Origin: Atopsyche davidsoni
Lineage: Eukaryota; Arthropoda; Insecta; Trichoptera; Hydrobiosidae
DNA: 64,000 bases
Assembly (NCBI GenBank): GCA_022113835.1
Contig: JAILWY010000022.1
Coordinates: 5,518,001 to 5,582,000, forward strand
Direction: 5' to 3'
Part shown: in pieces, positions 1 to 11,800 of the stretch
Layout of the letters: each line of letters begins with the position of its first letter
Numbering within the stretch: the first letter of the stretch is position 1
Notes under the pieces: model-generated
What the model was told of the DNA's origin: nothing
Databases searched by the model: none
The model's input: the letters and a program-made list of their open reading frames with translations, nothing else
Made by a program: the position numbers and the translations under genes

Positions 1-571
1 AGCATCGATATTGTCCCTATACCATATAAATACCTGATGCTGAAACTTTCCCATGGCAGTCGAGCCACATAGCTCTCGCTATGGAGTTTTACAGCGTCAG
101 TTAGATACTTAACAAAATGTGATTTTTGTATTCCCTTAATTCTAGACGTAAATATCCAATTACATTCCAGATTATGAGAAATATTTTGTTAGGTTTTTTC
201 TTTAGTAGCATTCCATTAAAATTCTTTGAGGCACGGCAGAATATTCTGCTCGTAAATAACACGTGCTGTAATATACCAAACTTTATTATTTATCAATATA
301 ACATTTTTGTGCAACACGGCTTTTTTACTGTCTAATGTTTTGTGCCTCAAAGCGTTATCCCTGGTATTAATATCAGAATTAAAACTACATATAAACAGAT
401 CTCGTATACGATATCAAGTCAAATTTTATTTTTGAAGTGGAGTATTGTCACCTTGCGAAGGTCGATTTTCAAAGAAAATGAAATTTTAAACAGAAATTAG
501 TAAACGTTTGAATATCTGAAGGAAATCTCTTGAATGTAGTTTTGCTTTTGTTCAATTATTTCATATACGGG

Positions 572-730
572 AATTCCGAGCTAGAGAAGCTGCGTTACTC
601 AAAAACTAGATATATTCCTGGACTTAGTAATTTTTATCAATAATATCCTCAAATGATTGGTCGATTTTATGAATTAATTTATTGAAAAAATATAAATAGT
701 ATGGTATCTCATTTTAAGATTTTAGTTTTT
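572..730. repeat. Dispersed repeat, copy 1 (partner near 33960-34110)
   Basis: This segment and the one at about 33960-34110 share, in the same order and orientation, an AACTAGATAT word, a CAAATGATT word, a TTTTATGAATT word and an ATGGT(A/G)TC...TTTTAAGAT block, with small gaps between them. The shared order over about 150 bp indicates two old copies of one interspersed element. The family was not recognised. Confidence 0.5.
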
Positions 731-1159
731 GCGATTTCACCAATAAATATTAGCAGTTATGACGACTGCAGTATTTACGATTTAACACCCAATAACTTAT
801 TTACGATCATCGATCATTTTTCCTTCTGGCATTCCAAATTAAACATATCTCTTTTCTAGTTAAGTTCTCCGACAGCGGTGTTGTTTTTTTTTTTCAGAAT
901 TTACTATGTTATGTCGTGTTTATATGTACAGTACTATTTAAACAAATATATTATATAAACTTACCTATAACACTCACCTGTTTTATTTATTTTGTACCCC
1001 CTACAATAAATATCTTGAATTCATGCACAAACAAAGGTTGTCGTTTCGATAGAAATTATAAATTTCTTTCAGCTTTAAAAGAGATCTTTTCGTCTTAAAA
1101 ACCCTTCCCCTCTATACAAACGTGGAAAATGTCAGACGCAGTCGCCACTTGAAAAGAAT

Positions 1160-1205
1160 TAGTGCATTGCATACCGACTAAAGGGTATCGGGTTCGAATT
1201 CAGAT
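1160..1205 (+). repeat. Possible tRNA-derived SINE relic
   Basis: GGTTCGAATTC at 1191-1201 is one base off a polymerase III box B, and it sits in a short GC-richer patch within AT-rich DNA. No good box A and no cloverleaf could be drawn, so this is at best the 3' part of a tRNA-derived SINE head. Confidence 0.3.
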
Positions 1206-1942
1206 AAAGCAGTAGGATAGAAATAGCAAATGATATCCGGAAATGAAGATACGGTCTCAGTGTGAGAACTGTCTCCAGAAAGCCAGTACAAGTGCGAGAT
1301 AAAAAAACAAACAACACGTATACTTTAGATTCTTTATAATAAATAAAAATATATTGCAAAAACATAAAATTGAAAGTCTAATTATCGAAAAAATATTTTA
1401 CACTGAGATGTCCTCGTTGCGATTACAATATTCAGAAAATAAGGAATTCTGTCGGGAGAAGAGACAAAACGGGGGGTAGTCGCCATGGTAAATGTTTACG
1501 GGGAATCCCCAGACTCGTACACAAGAACATAACCAAATAACGTATAACAATATCCACAAAACTATCAACTATTTATTTATCAGGTTTTACGCAAGCCTTT
1601 CCGAAAGTCGACTTCAGTAAAAATCAAAGCGTTTTAATACCCAAAAAACTGGCGTTATAAAAAAGTGTGTGCTAAATTACGTTGATTTGGGATTCACCCA
1701 TAACAATGACAAACGAACTAGAGAGCTCTCGGAGAAGGTACGACAATTCGTAAAAAACCTAAAAATATTGTGAGAACTTCGTGTCGTATCTGTAATTAAA
1801 ATGTAACATGTTTTTGTTTAAAACTTAAAATATTTCATGTACAGTGAATTTAAAATCCGAGCATACTAAAAAAAATATAATAAATACAGAACAAACCTCA
1901 CATTTCATTTATGGGATCATATTTTATTTTGCATTTAAACCG

Positions 1943-2073
1943 CCATCATTTTTACAGTGATTTTAAAGTGAAAAAATATGTCGCATTTTCTATATAAATA
2001 AATTTTATTTTAATTTATGGAAAAACAATGTTATAAATTTTTTTTTCACTTTCAACCACTGTAAAAATGATGG
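1943..2073. mobile_element. MITE-like palindromic element
   Basis: Two perfect 17-bp inverted repeats, CCATCATTTTTACAGTG at 1943-1959 and its complement at 2057-2073, bracket 97 bp of very AT-rich DNA. The pairing partly resumes inside the element: an AAAGTGAAAAAA-like run on the left faces a TTTTTTCACTTT-like run on the right. There is no coding capacity. A small non-autonomous DNA transposon (MITE) fits best. I saw no clear target-site duplication. Confidence 0.6.
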
Positions 2074-4254
2074 ACAAAATATATTTTTTATTTAAACCCA
2101 TTAAAGAATCGTAAAATATTTAGAAGAAGGTGTTAAAGAAATTTTCTCTTTACGGGTTCTACAAAGTGTTTTTTTTTTGAGAAAAATAATTAAAATATTG
2201 ATTGCATGCAAGCCAGCACGTTTAGCCATTTTAACACATTAAAATCATGTTTTTAAGGTTTATTAAAAGATCCTTTAGGGGATGCAGTACTTGTGGTTCA
2301 TACGGACTGCACTATTGAACTTTCCAAGGTTTTACGGAGATATTTTCAAGACATCTGAAAAGCTTATGCATTTAAAGACAATCTCCAAATCAAATAAATC
2401 TATAACTTTTTAGTATTATTTTTGTCAACTATATATTTCACGATTTTTATAACGACTCCAAATCAAGCAATTATCCACTATACAAAAAAAAAACCTTATA
2501 AAAGAGCAAAAGTATTTTCAACAATTCATATCAAATTAAATCAAAGTTTTTGATTTTTGTCATTTAAGCAGATATATAAAATTAAGTCAATTATAAAGAA
2601 ATAAAATATCTATATGAAAAGGTAACGACAATAAGACAAAGTAGATGCATCAAACTAATACCCCAAATCGAATATTGTCATGCTGAACCTTTTCAAATTG
2701 ATGGATGCGCTATGTGCGCAGGATAGTGATAAAAAGTTTACATTATTGCCATGGAAAACTTAAATCAACTCTACACCTAATATATAAATATAAAATACTC
2801 ACAAATGATAAAGCGCAAATTCATTTGAACTACAAAACTATTTTTCTTTGGAAACATAATTCAATTATTTTACTAAAAAGATAAGCGCTCCTGTAGCTTT
2901 CTACTTTGTAGAATATATTATCGATATACATTAGGTACGAAGAGAGCAGATGTAAAAGACGGTGAGTATTAAAGAGATGTAGATTCACACAATAGTTAGC
3001 CATTTATAATGTTTGAAAAATCATGGTATCGTCAGAAACAGGGAAAATTGGATTTCTATCAAATCAAAAAAAAATTATTTGCAATATTTTAAACATATCG
3101 AAAGCATATAAATATAATTAAAAATAAGCGACATCTCTTTCAGCAACACGCTGGCAATAATATGTACGCCTTAAAAACGTAACTGCCGCGATAAGTATAT
3201 AAAAATAATTAATCACAAATATTACAGAAGTGACCATTGCCCGATACAAAGGTTAAAATAATAAAAAATATTTTAACTAAAAAATATTCATGATTTATAA
3301 ATAACACCTAATGTATCTTTTCGGACGAGACCATGAAAATTTAAACACTATAAGTGAATAGAATGAAATAATTTTGTTGTCAAATTGATGGTCAATTCCT
3401 CATAATATACGAGTCGTCGGTGTGTTGATGCAATTAATCAATACATCGGCAGACATGCAGAGTTGACTAGTTTAAATTTAGCAAAATCAACACTGATGCA
3501 ATACACATTAGCGTGATATCTGTGCATTGACTGAATCATGTCATGCCTATGAAGGCAACAATCGATCGTTCAGAATCAGCGAATATTAAGAATACATGCC
3601 TGTCGTGGTTACACAATTTACCAACAAATTGACAGATATACAACAAATTAAAATTTGACAATGTAGCAGCGATGACCAATGCTCATACGATACATTATAA
3701 AATAAGACCACAGATGTGTACAGACTTTAATTATTTCATCGTAGAAGATCATGAAAATAATCAAGTCGTCGGTGTAAAATTTGATGGGTTCATATGATTT
3801 GGCAATGCGTTGAAAAGTATGCTATGTCAAATAATTTAAAACAAGCTACTATTACTTAGCTGATTGAATAGAATATTTAAAAAAAAACATAATATCTGTA
3901 GATGGATTGAATCATGATTCTATTGCTCACTGTGATTCTGTAACTCAGATTTTTTTCTAGCCGTTATATACATGTAAGCAACCAATACACCACGCTAATC
4001 AAATGCTTAGTGACATATGCAACTATGCAACATATAGCCAGACATATACACTGTACGTGCTCGTCACACTCTACCCATTTGAAAAAATAGTTTTAAATCC
4101 AGGCCTAGTTGATAGTCTATTCGGAAGTGTAATCGCAACAGTCGAAATGAAAAAAAAATACACAAAAATATATAAAAAATTCACCGGCAAACATTTACCA
4201 TATCCCACACATTGCGTCGTTTACAACTAAACTTCAATACAAACACACGAGAGT

Positions 4255-5752
4255 CTATAAATCCTTATGTTTGGAGTAATAGTCTTCTAAGAACTTCTTG
4301 TATTCGATTTGGTCAGGCCACATCTCAGACGCCTGCGTGTTGAGCGGACTGTCCACATTGGGTTCAGCCAGCAGGCTCTGGATGGACAGGAGGATGGTGC
4401 GCACGTCGTACAGCGCCGACCACTTGTCCTTAAGAATGTCCAGGCAGATTGCACCGCCCACGTCCACATTGGGGTGGAAGCAGGGCGTCAGGAACTTGAC
4501 GACGGGCGCCGCATAGGGGTAGGAGTTGGGGAACTCTAGAGAAAGTTTGTAGCGCTGGCCCGAGTACACCGTGTCGGCCGCCCCACTGATGGTGCCCACC
4601 CACTTGAAGAGGTTCTCGCTTTCAGGGAAGGCAGATATTCCCTTGTCGGCTGCTCGCATCAGTTCCATTAACTCTTTTTGTAGCCTGAAACAAAAAGGTA
4701 TCGATTTAGTTTTGGTGTCACAATTGATGAATTTGAGAATAAAATTGATGTATTATATATATATAATATAACAACACGAAAATACTCAACAAAATACAAT
4801 GGTACTGATTTAAACCAGCAATTAAAGTATTGTTAACAAATTACAAGGGAAAATAAGCTCAAGGAGATTGAAAATGTATACATTTTAATAGCTCTATACT
4901 TTAGCAATTGTATATTTACTTAGGATAAGTTTTTTTATGTGGGTTTTCTAGATATAATGTCACCCTTATCTAGAGTTCAAGCAACAGCTAATAGCCGTCA
5001 ACAAATTGTATAATTCAAATTTGCTATGAATTAATTAGGCTTGTGTAAGGAATTTAGAAGATTCAGGGAGAGATTGACTTCATAGTGAATATTTACAGCC
5101 AATTAGTATATAAAAGCACTAATCTGTCTAATTTTAATATTCAGAATGAGATTGTTTAGAGAATGCTTGCAGATATTCCTTATAAGGTCCCTTTTAAAAT
5201 ATTGGTGTATTGGTGTGAGCCCTGGATATTAGATAAAGAAATAATTGTGCAAAAACAGTATGCATCAGTCAAGCTCAAAGATGCGTAATGTGACTACCAC
5301 GGTGAAATTAAAATGAAGCGGTCGTTGTATCTAAGAACGATGTTTCGAATATGAAGGTAAAAATAAATTATTGGCAATATATTACGGGAAACTATGGATG
5401 CCATCGAGGTTCGGGCAGAAGTATTCGCTGACCGGAGAGGTAGGTACATAAATGAGTCAGACGATCGGCAAGAATCTTCGTCAAATTTACCATCAACAAA
5501 GTTTGTATGAATAAAATACAAAGCAGGGGCAGTGCATTTAGTAAACGACGTATCGAATTAATACAGTGTATTAATTTTAATAGCGGCGCGTACACAAATG
5601 CATAGCTCGGGAGTGCGGATGATTGACAGCGCTTTCGAGAATTGGGCTTACCTTTTACTGACTGCGTGGTTGTCTTTCAATTTAACGGTGTCTTCGTTCT
5701 GTTTTGAAGGGTTCGTCGACATTGAATAATGCGGGTCTACGTTTTGAGCCAT
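4255..5752 (-). CDS. vih: Ubiquitin-conjugating enzyme E2 C (vihar/UBE2C)
   Basis: This is the E2 that works with the anaphase-promoting complex to start ubiquitin chains on cyclins and other mitotic substrates. There are two exons: 5752-5652 and 4684-4255. The donor (AAAAG then GTAAG) and the acceptor (TTTCAG) are canonical, and codon 34 (AG then G, Arg) is split across the junction. The total is 531 nt, or 176 residues plus TAG, close to human UBE2C (179). Residues 1-33 are a variable tail. The UBC fold follows, with HPN at 104-106 and the catalytic Cys at 114 in ICLDIL, the same number as in human UBE2C. RTIL at 129-132 lies where a destruction box has been proposed in vertebrate UBE2C. 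The ATG at 5752 was chosen because the conserved core needs this upstream exon and the exon's only earlier in-frame start is this one. The gene is divergent from Arp8. Confidence 0.97.
4685..5651 (-). other. Intron of vih
   Basis: This 967-bp AT-rich intron separates the variable N-terminal tail from the UBC core. I saw no conserved coding segment or structured repeat in it. Confidence 0.9.
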
Positions 5753-6490
5753 GGTCGGTTAAAAACAGTTATAAGCGAGATGAGCGATGCCCGCTGTGGC
5801 TGTTGGACAACTTCCTGTGGTTTGAAATCTCTCCAATCAAGAATGGCAAATTTGACAGAAATGCAAGATGGCGGGCTGACGCAAACAAACAAGTCGGCAT
5901 CTGGCGCCAGCTAGCTGCACTTCCCTACTGCCCGGGTCATAGACAATTATTGAAAACTCCGTTGAGTTTGCTTCAAAAATTAAAAAAAAACAATTCAAGA
6001 TTATTTATTTTGTTTGTTAGTTTACAATAGATCTTAAACCTATCCTTAAAATACGATACGTGTGTATGTATATATGTTCTTCACGCAGGTTGCGGGGCTT
6101 ACAACATGCGGCTTTGGCGGTAGCGTACATGGATTTATTCATAGAATTTGTGCAGGGAAAAAATTTGTAAAAAGAAATGAGTTGAAGAATAATTTAAATA
6201 TATAGAGTAAGTATAAGTAATCACAGCAAGGATAAACGTTGAAAAAATATTGTTTGTGGTATTTATAAAAACGTACTTCGTCTATGGTCTGTTTCTTGTC
6301 TATACATAATTATACCAATAATTTTGACAACAAGCTGTCACAAGCAATGTATATCTGTTTTAATTGCGCAGTTGAGGCACAGTTAAAAAAATAACCGCAC
6401 GAACAAATAAAATAAGTGTAAAATTGAATCATGTTAATAATATATAACTCTACGCCGTAATATAAACAAACTAGACAAAATAACCTCAAA
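5753..6490. promoter_or_regulatory. Shared vih/Arp8 divergent promoter region
   Basis: The two start codons are head to head, 738 bp apart, so both promoters must lie here. Candidate sites cluster on the vih side: CCAATCA (NF-Y type) at 5833-5839, CAAGATGGCGGG (close to the YY1/Pho consensus) at 5864-5875, a perfect 10-bp palindrome CTGGCGCCAG (E2F-like core) at 5901-5910, and an ACTTCCTG ETS-like word near 5808. NF-Y and E2F/CHR-type sites are known in promoters of mitotic genes such as UBE2C. Their use here is an inference from sequence words only. Confidence 0.5.
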
Positions 6491-8188
6491 ATGCCGGTAT
6501 ATCAAGAACCCGACCCGGAGCAGTTTCAGCAATTCCCCACGCACAACATAATAGTGATACAGCCAGGGTCTCTGTATGTACGCATGGGTAGAGCTTCGGA
6601 TCTTGTCCCTGTGAAATCCCTGCATTGCATAGCACGCCGAAGAAAACCGGGGGGCTTATATTACAAGGATCCGTTCATACCTCCCTCCGTCAACAAAACG
6701 AAAGATCTGCTCGAAGAAATGGAAGAATGCCGCTTGCAGATATCTCACTCCCTACAAAGCTGCATGCAGTCAAACGGAGCCAGAAGATACGCCACACCTC
6801 CTCAGCAAATAGCCGCTTTCAATAGACGGTCTGCTCCGGAAAACACGGAAACCACTTCGCCAGATTGGTTTCAATTTAACGGTGACGTCGTCATCGGAGA
6901 TCAAGTGCTAAGCTTAAATCCTGACGAAGCCTTTAATCTACATTTTCCATATAAACGAGGTGAATTTAATATACACAATGACGTAGGTGGTTCATTAACC
7001 TCAGTAATTACGGACATTATCACCATCTGGAAATCTATAATTCAGTACAAACTTGGAATTCAAATATCAGAGTTAGAAAAATATAGATGCGTGCTTCTGA
7101 TACCGGATATTTACAACAGAAGATATTTAAAACATTTAGTTTCTATAATTTTACACAGTTTAGGTTTTGGACATTGTTTTCTCGTGCAAGAAAGTGTAGG
7201 TGCCACGTTCGGTGCCGGAATGGGCTACGCGTGCGTCGTGGATGTGGGAGATCAGAAAACTGCAGTGTCTTGTGTTGAGGATGGAATATCGCACAGAAGC
7301 ACCAGGCTAAGGATGGATTATGGAGCAGGAGACGTGTGTCAAACACTGTCATGGCTGCTACATAAGAGCGCTTTTCCATATGCCCACTGGAAAGAGAACT
7401 TTCCACAGGACGCCATGCTCATGAGAAGTCTCTATCAAGATTTCTGCCATATTAATCTAGACATTTGTGGCCCTCAAGAAAAAGTCTTCACTGTGCAGAA
7501 ACCAGGACAAGAAGTCGAAAAATACACTTTACAAGTCGGCGATGAATGCATCATCTCTCCTCTAGCCATGTTCAACACGGATCTTTTATCAATTACGGGA
7601 AGTAAAAACACTCAAACGCAGACGGTCCAAGCGAGCGATCCTGAAGACCCATTTGACGCAGAATACCTGAGAGAGACCGGTCGAAAGCGAGAGAATGTCG
7701 AAGGCGTGGGAGTAGCTGACGTAACTGGTGGTCTAGATGGAACTATTGAAACTCAGCAAACCGGTAATCAAGATGAAGACATAGTTGTCGATGCTTTAGA
7801 AGGCCCCGGTGGGGAGGGACTGATTTTAGCTCCGGAACAGATACTAGGACTCGATGCTGCTGTTTTGCAATGTATCGATCGATGTCCAAATGAAGAGTTG
7901 AAACGGAAGATGTACGGAAGCATTCTGATAGTCGGGGGCGGAATCAAGTTGCAAGGGTTGACTCGGTGGCTCCAGAATAAGCTAGCTCTGCAAATTCCTT
8001 ACTTGTACCGGACGGATCAGGTGGAAAATGTGATATGCCCCAAGGACACTGACCCGGCCACCACCGCATGGAAAGGGGCTGCCATCATGTCTTGCCTGGA
8101 GTCAGCTAACGAATTGTGGGTCAACCAGAGCGAGTGGCACAAATACGGAGTCAAGATATTAAGAGAAAGGGCACCTTTTATATGGTGA
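6491..8188 (+). CDS. Arp8: Actin-related protein 8 (Arp8), INO80 complex subunit
   Basis: This single exon of 565 codons is Arp8, a nuclear actin-related protein. Together with actin and Arp4 it forms the module of the INO80 chromatin remodeller that binds linker DNA and nucleosomes. The actin fold begins with an IIVIQPGS strand near residue 20. The IARRRK stretch near 46-51, ILLIPDIYN-like (LLIPDIYN), VDVGDQKT with VEDG after it, DPEDPFD, and the C-terminal LRERAPFIW all match Arp8 orthologues. The protein is somewhat shorter than human Arp8 (624), mainly at the N-terminus and in the acidic insert around 390-430. The first ATG of the frame follows an AAA context (CTCAAAATG) and was taken as the start. 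The absence of introns is notable beside its heavily spliced neighbours, but there is no poly(A) tract or duplication to suggest a retrocopy. Confidence 0.97.
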   Translation: MPVYQEPDPEQFQQFPTHNIIVIQPGSLYVRMGRASDLVPVKSLHCIARRRKPGGLYYKDPFIPPSVNKTKDLLEEMEECRLQISHSLQSCMQSNGARRYATPPQQIAAFNRRSAPENTETTSPDWFQFNGDVVIGDQVLSLNPDEAFNLHFPYKRGEFNIHNDVGGSLTSVITDIITIWKSIIQYKLGIQISELEKYRCVLLIPDIYNRRYLKHLVSIILHSLGFGHCFLVQESVGATFGAGMGYACVVDVGDQKTAVSCVEDGISHRSTRLRMDYGAGDVCQTLSWLLHKSAFPYAHWKENFPQDAMLMRSLYQDFCHINLDICGPQEKVFTVQKPGQEVEKYTLQVGDECIISPLAMFNTDLLSITGSKNTQTQTVQASDPEDPFDAEYLRETGRKRENVEGVGVADVTGGLDGTIETQQTGNQDEDIVVDALEGPGGEGLILAPEQILGLDAAVLQCIDRCPNEELKRKMYGSILIVGGGIKLQGLTRWLQNKLALQIPYLYRTDQVENVICPKDTDPATTAWKGAAIMSCLESANELWVNQSEWHKYGVKILRERAPFIW

Positions 8189-8789
8189 AGACATTCGTCG
8201 AAGAAATTTTTATTCCACTACTTTTACCATATCTGACCGGTCGTTTAAGAGTGATATAATTGATCAAAATAATTGTGCTATCAAAGGCTAGCAATTTTGC
8301 GAGACTTGTAGTACAAAGACTCTTTGACTCTCGGTGTTTCAATGCATAATATTATTCTGCAAGATTTTTTAATATCGGGTTTCTTAGAACATTGCGGTGA
8401 ACGCGATTATCGAGGTCAATTCATAAAAGTTCTCAAAAATGATTTTTCAAGACACGAGGGATTCGAAACCACACTCCTAAATATTGCAGTATGGCGCTGT
8501 AGTCTTTTTGACTGGTGTGGCTCTGAGTGAAAATTTTAATTGTTGTATGCAAGTATCTAACTAATGTTGCTAATTGCAAGATTAAGGCGTTTATTAAATA
8601 CCACCGTAAAGGACTGAAATCACCGAAGAATGCTGTTAAGAGCACTTGGAATGATAACCACGCTTAAGCCAATAATTTTATAGATTTACCGTCAGACGTC
8701 GAGGCTAAATATCAAACGTTAGGCCCCGAAGTTCCTCTTTCTTGCATCTCTGAATGAAACAAAGTAATTTTATTGTATTTATGAAATCG

Positions 8790-8811
8790 AATAAACCAAT
8801 TCAAAAATAAA
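8790..8811 (+). terminator. Probable poly(A) signals of Arp8
   Basis: AATAAA occurs at 8790-8795 and again at 8806-8811, about 600 nt after the Arp8 stop codon. No coding sequence lies in between, so 8189 to about 8830 is the likely 3' UTR. Other AT-rich matches are possible. Confidence 0.5.
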
Positions 8812-11800
8812 TACTAGTATTGTTACAAACATTTAAGTTTTTTCTCTCCAGGAATCGACAAGATATGATATGGGCATTCTGTACGGAGACGAGGCGTTGA
8901 AAATGTGACAAGTTAAACACAGCCGATCGTCTTAGCTGAATTCTGATAAAGGATTAAATTTGAAATGATTCATACACAGTTGTAATCTTTTAGATATGAT
9001 TTATTTTTTCTTCTGCTCTATTTTCATGACATTTCTGCAATAGTAAATAAATTTCATACAGAAAATCACAAGACATCACAAAGTAGTTTAAACATTTTGG
9101 CAACATCATCATATTAGTGTAGTGCAGTTTTTTCGTTTCATGACATATACAGTATCTCGAGTCATGGAATTGCCCGAAAAGCGGAGACTGGGAATCACTT
9201 CTTGATTACGAATGTTTAATTTTCAAAACATCACACCGGCCTAGTTCAAAATAATTTTAAATTGTAATAAAAAAAACTCACTGTTATAATAAATCGGGCT
9301 CCGAAAATTCTGACCGATAACACAGAATTGCTTCTACAGTTCTTTTTGGTGACAATAAATTTCGGCATAGAAGTGGTGATGCCAAATCTACCATTTTTAG
9401 GAGTTACAATGATTTTAGAGACACCGTGTATATCAAGATTACAATTCATCAAATCGTTATATACTATATACACAATAGGTAACTGAACAAAACCACACAA
9501 AATAGTAAAATTTCATCTAAACAAACTAAAGCACAATATACAAAAACATATAAACAGTTAAATATTCAATATTTCATGGAATATTATACGTAGTATACAT
9601 TTCAATAATTCTACAGAAAATCAAATTTTTTTAATTAAAAAATAGAAACCACGTTGTATGCAGATTTTATTTAATAAATATAAAAAATATAGATATGGAA
9701 AAAGGTCAAATAACCACTGAGACATATATATATATATATATATATACCAGAGAAGCCAATTATCTCCTTTACATATAATTTTCTGACCAACTTGAAGATG
9801 AGCCCACTACCAAAACCGAAACATCAAAAATAAAAGCCTGGAGATTAACACCCAAAAATCATATTTAATTACTGAGCACAGTAAGCTGCAATTATTTTTA
9901 TCAAACATATATATTGGCTCAATGGAAAAAAAAATCTATCGTAAAGACATTCAGTTTTGTGACTAAAAAATGTTATTTTAAATAATAATATATTTCAATT
10001 GATACTTCTATTTATTTATTTTATAAAGCAACTGGTTTTGCCGATAGACTTAATTAGCGACACGGATTGCTTTGAAAAATAAATATGAGGTGCATCACTT
10101 AATATATATTAAATTATTATTTTAATAAACATTGGAATTATACTTCGTACTTTCTGTCAAAAAGATTAAATATATTTTATCATTCAAGTTCTGAAAGACC
10201 GATTAAATTAAACTGTGATTATAAAGCTGTTAAGTACACCGCATAGATTGCCTTACAACTGAAAAATAATGTTTAATATTAATCAATTTTTCAGAACTTA
10301 AAGGTTCTAATAATTATATATTTATATTTCTAAAAAAAACACAGTAATGACTTGGTCGAAGTAGAAAAATTTCAGTTAATTAAAAAATATTCCGTAATTT
10401 AATAAAAAATAGTTTTTAATGAATTACTTGATTATTTCTTTATACGACCAATTTAACCGATTGTTACAAATAACCAAACGTCATTTAATTCTAAGTTCTA
10501 TGAAGCGTTAAATCATAGCATACATTATTGTTAACACTTGAACCAATCACAGTTCATACAATATAGTGAGATAACCTACGGTCGGGAGAGGATGATATAT
10601 AAACAATAAATTAGATAACTGCTGTATTGAATTTATAAATGCACGTTACAACAAAATATTTTGTATTTTAGCTCAATGGCTCTTACATTAGCGTAGTCTA
10701 CGCTGAGTCGCACCAACGATTTGATTTCAGTAGCAGAACAATAGATTTAAGACATTTAAAAGACTCGGATAAATCACACGAAGCTTGCACAGATTAGCTC
10801 GCGGCTTCAGCTGAAGGAGAAAGTTATTTAATGATGTCAATAGAAAATGATCTACGGTTGCCACGAGATCTTCCGATACATTTTCAGAACATTCTTAATA
10901 ATCACAAGTCAATTCGCCATCCTCAAAAACTAACTTATTATGAGGAAATTTATATATTGAATGTACATTTTATGTAAGAGCCAATAAACTTTCCAGGTTT
11001 TTTTTAAAGTATATATATAAGAATTATTTTAGACATTTTTAAGTTTTTAGTTGAGCGTTGACTTACACTTAGAATTAAAACAGTAAATATTATTTATTGT
11101 ATGTATAAGAAGGCAATGTGAAATTATTTGACATTTTATTGAACTTATCACAGATCATTGAGGAGTTACACGCTATTAAAACTAAAACAAGCCACTTACG
11201 CGTCATTTCCAGCGACCGCGTCTTATACAATCTAATAATTATATCATTAAGAAACAGAAAAATACACATTTTAGCAAAAAATTATTGTTCCAACATTTTT
11301 CATACAGTCAAATATTCTTGTAACAAATAACAGAGAAAGTAATATAATTAAAAAAATATTAAAGTAGGAAATTAAGAGTTCAGCTAATATGGAAATCTCC
11401 CGTTCCGTTCCGGGACTCTCTTCCTAAGGCCACGAGAAACCTTTGCAAACACATCGAGACTTATAGCAAAATTTATTATGTCTCGTTTTTATTTGATGTT
11501 AAGAAATTTGACTGCATTTCGTTGAATACATTTGATGATTTTTGACATAATAAGGCTCTCTCAGTTCTCCCATACAATATTGTATTTTATTTATAGAGCA
11601 ATATTTATTCTATTCAATTATATACATTTACATAATCAACACTGATTCAATAATGTCTCTATATTTAGTCTTTTTTAAAATATAAGCTTTTTGCAAGCAC
11701 GCAAATTCAATATGTTTTTCAGTGTTTAAATTTAGTAGTACATTAAAATTGATAATTTAAATATTTTTGAGTATTTTATTACACACCTAAGCTATTTTTA

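Larger units (their letters stand above)
1..4254. other. Intergenic, repeat-rich DNA
   Basis: No open frame here is longer than about 75 codons, and none shows a recognisable domain or a splice pattern. The DNA is AT-rich with decayed repeats: a tRNA box-B-like motif near 1191, a palindromic MITE-like element at 1943-2073, one copy of a dispersed repeat at about 572-730, and a degenerate direct repeat of about 360 bp at 3400-3930 (AGTCGTCGGTGT recurs near 3410 and 3764; TTGAATCATG-like words recur near 3530 and 3906). The last few hundred bases before 4255 probably hold the 3' UTR of the minus-strand vih gene. Confidence 0.7.

Noticed and set aside
4003..4230. 75-codon plus-strand frame next to vih
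   Set aside because: It overlaps the expected 3' UTR of vih on the other strand and has no recognisable domain.
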